Assembly: GCA_014904985.1 (NCBI GenBank)
Contig: MU129063.1
Span: forward strand, 89,369-153,368
Direction: 5' to 3'
From: Hydnum rufescens UP504
Taxonomy: Eukaryota; Basidiomycota; Agaricomycetes; Cantharellales; Hydnaceae
Length of the DNA: 64,000 bases
Of the stretch, positions 63,789-64,000 are shown piece by piece (the stretch's first letter is position 1; each line of letters opens with the position of its first letter). A program made the translations under genes and the position numbers. A model generated the notes under the pieces. That model saw nothing but the letters and a program-made list of their open reading frames with translations, made no database searches and was not told the DNA's origin.

Positions 63789-64000
63789 ATGCCTAGGAAT
63801 AATCTATTTGAGATATTCTTCATGATCCATGAAAGAAAACCCACCTTCAAAACAATATCGGGCTTGTTGATACATCAGAATGCGTTTACAAGTGCACATG
63901 GACTCCAATCTCGCAATGTAACGACCGATGTGTCCAGATGTATGGATTTGGGATCTTTCCCATCTTTGAGCTCGCATAAAACTTCTTCAACTATGGCCCC
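63789..64000. other. Window edge, nothing recognised
   Basis: No feature seen. Confidence 0.3.

Overview
The window looks like nuclear DNA of a basidiomycete fungus, most likely an Agaricomycete. The evidence is genes split by many short introns (mostly 50-100 nt, GT..AG, with CTRAC-type branch sites), a degraded FunK1-type fungal kinase, and eukaryotic DPH5, bestrophin, NmrA-like and DUF1769 genes. I could not assign a species from the sequence. No rRNA, tRNA or CRISPR array was recognised.

Region 1 (about 0.4-31.7 kb) is a tandem array of one gene family on the minus strand. There are eleven copies and two 3'-end fragments. Each full copy has five exons. By my exon tracing five copies (starts at 11942, 18985, 22603, 25592 and 28518) are fully open and encode 328-363 residues. 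Exons 2 and 3 are exactly 155 and 163 nt in all five although the sequences have diverged. The N-terminal half has a helix pattern like MLKL/HeLo-type four-helix bundles (inference). A 4.57-kb unit is duplicated head to tail at 5.8-14.9 kb. Each unit adds a kinase-like gene on the plus strand, head to head with the array gene, and both kinase-like copies are frameshifted.

Region 2 (about 32-46.6 kb) is a shuffled block of NmrA-like NAD(P)-binding genes and DPH5 (diphthine synthase). One NmrA copy (44993-46584) is intact with eleven exons, including a 13-nt microexon that is conserved in five copies. Two further copies are frameshifted and three are fragments. A fourth near-complete copy, intact, lies at 51.0-52.6 kb. 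DPH5 is present once nearly whole, with one frameshift, and once as a pseudogene split by inserted DNA and a MITE. A conserved hypothetical gene with an IEIKP motif lies downstream of DPH5.

Region 3 (46.9-50.9 kb) holds the most unusual structure. A 1.8-kb segment bounded by 60-bp inverted repeats contains five consecutive intron-like units. Each has a good 5' splice site, a long palindromic hairpin, a branch site and a TAG acceptor, and most of the intervening exons end in a second GC-rich hairpin. Next to it is a FunK1 kinase remnant flanked by two inverted bestrophin exon fragments.

Region 4 (53-64 kb) has a 774-bp near-perfect palindrome, an intact DUF1769 gene (56070-57139), a bestrophin-family channel gene (58340-60775) with an 11-nt microexon, a TA-flanked MITE (61993-62279) and transposon-like repeats at the right end. 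The links proposed between genes, especially MLKL-like protein plus kinase, are hypotheses.
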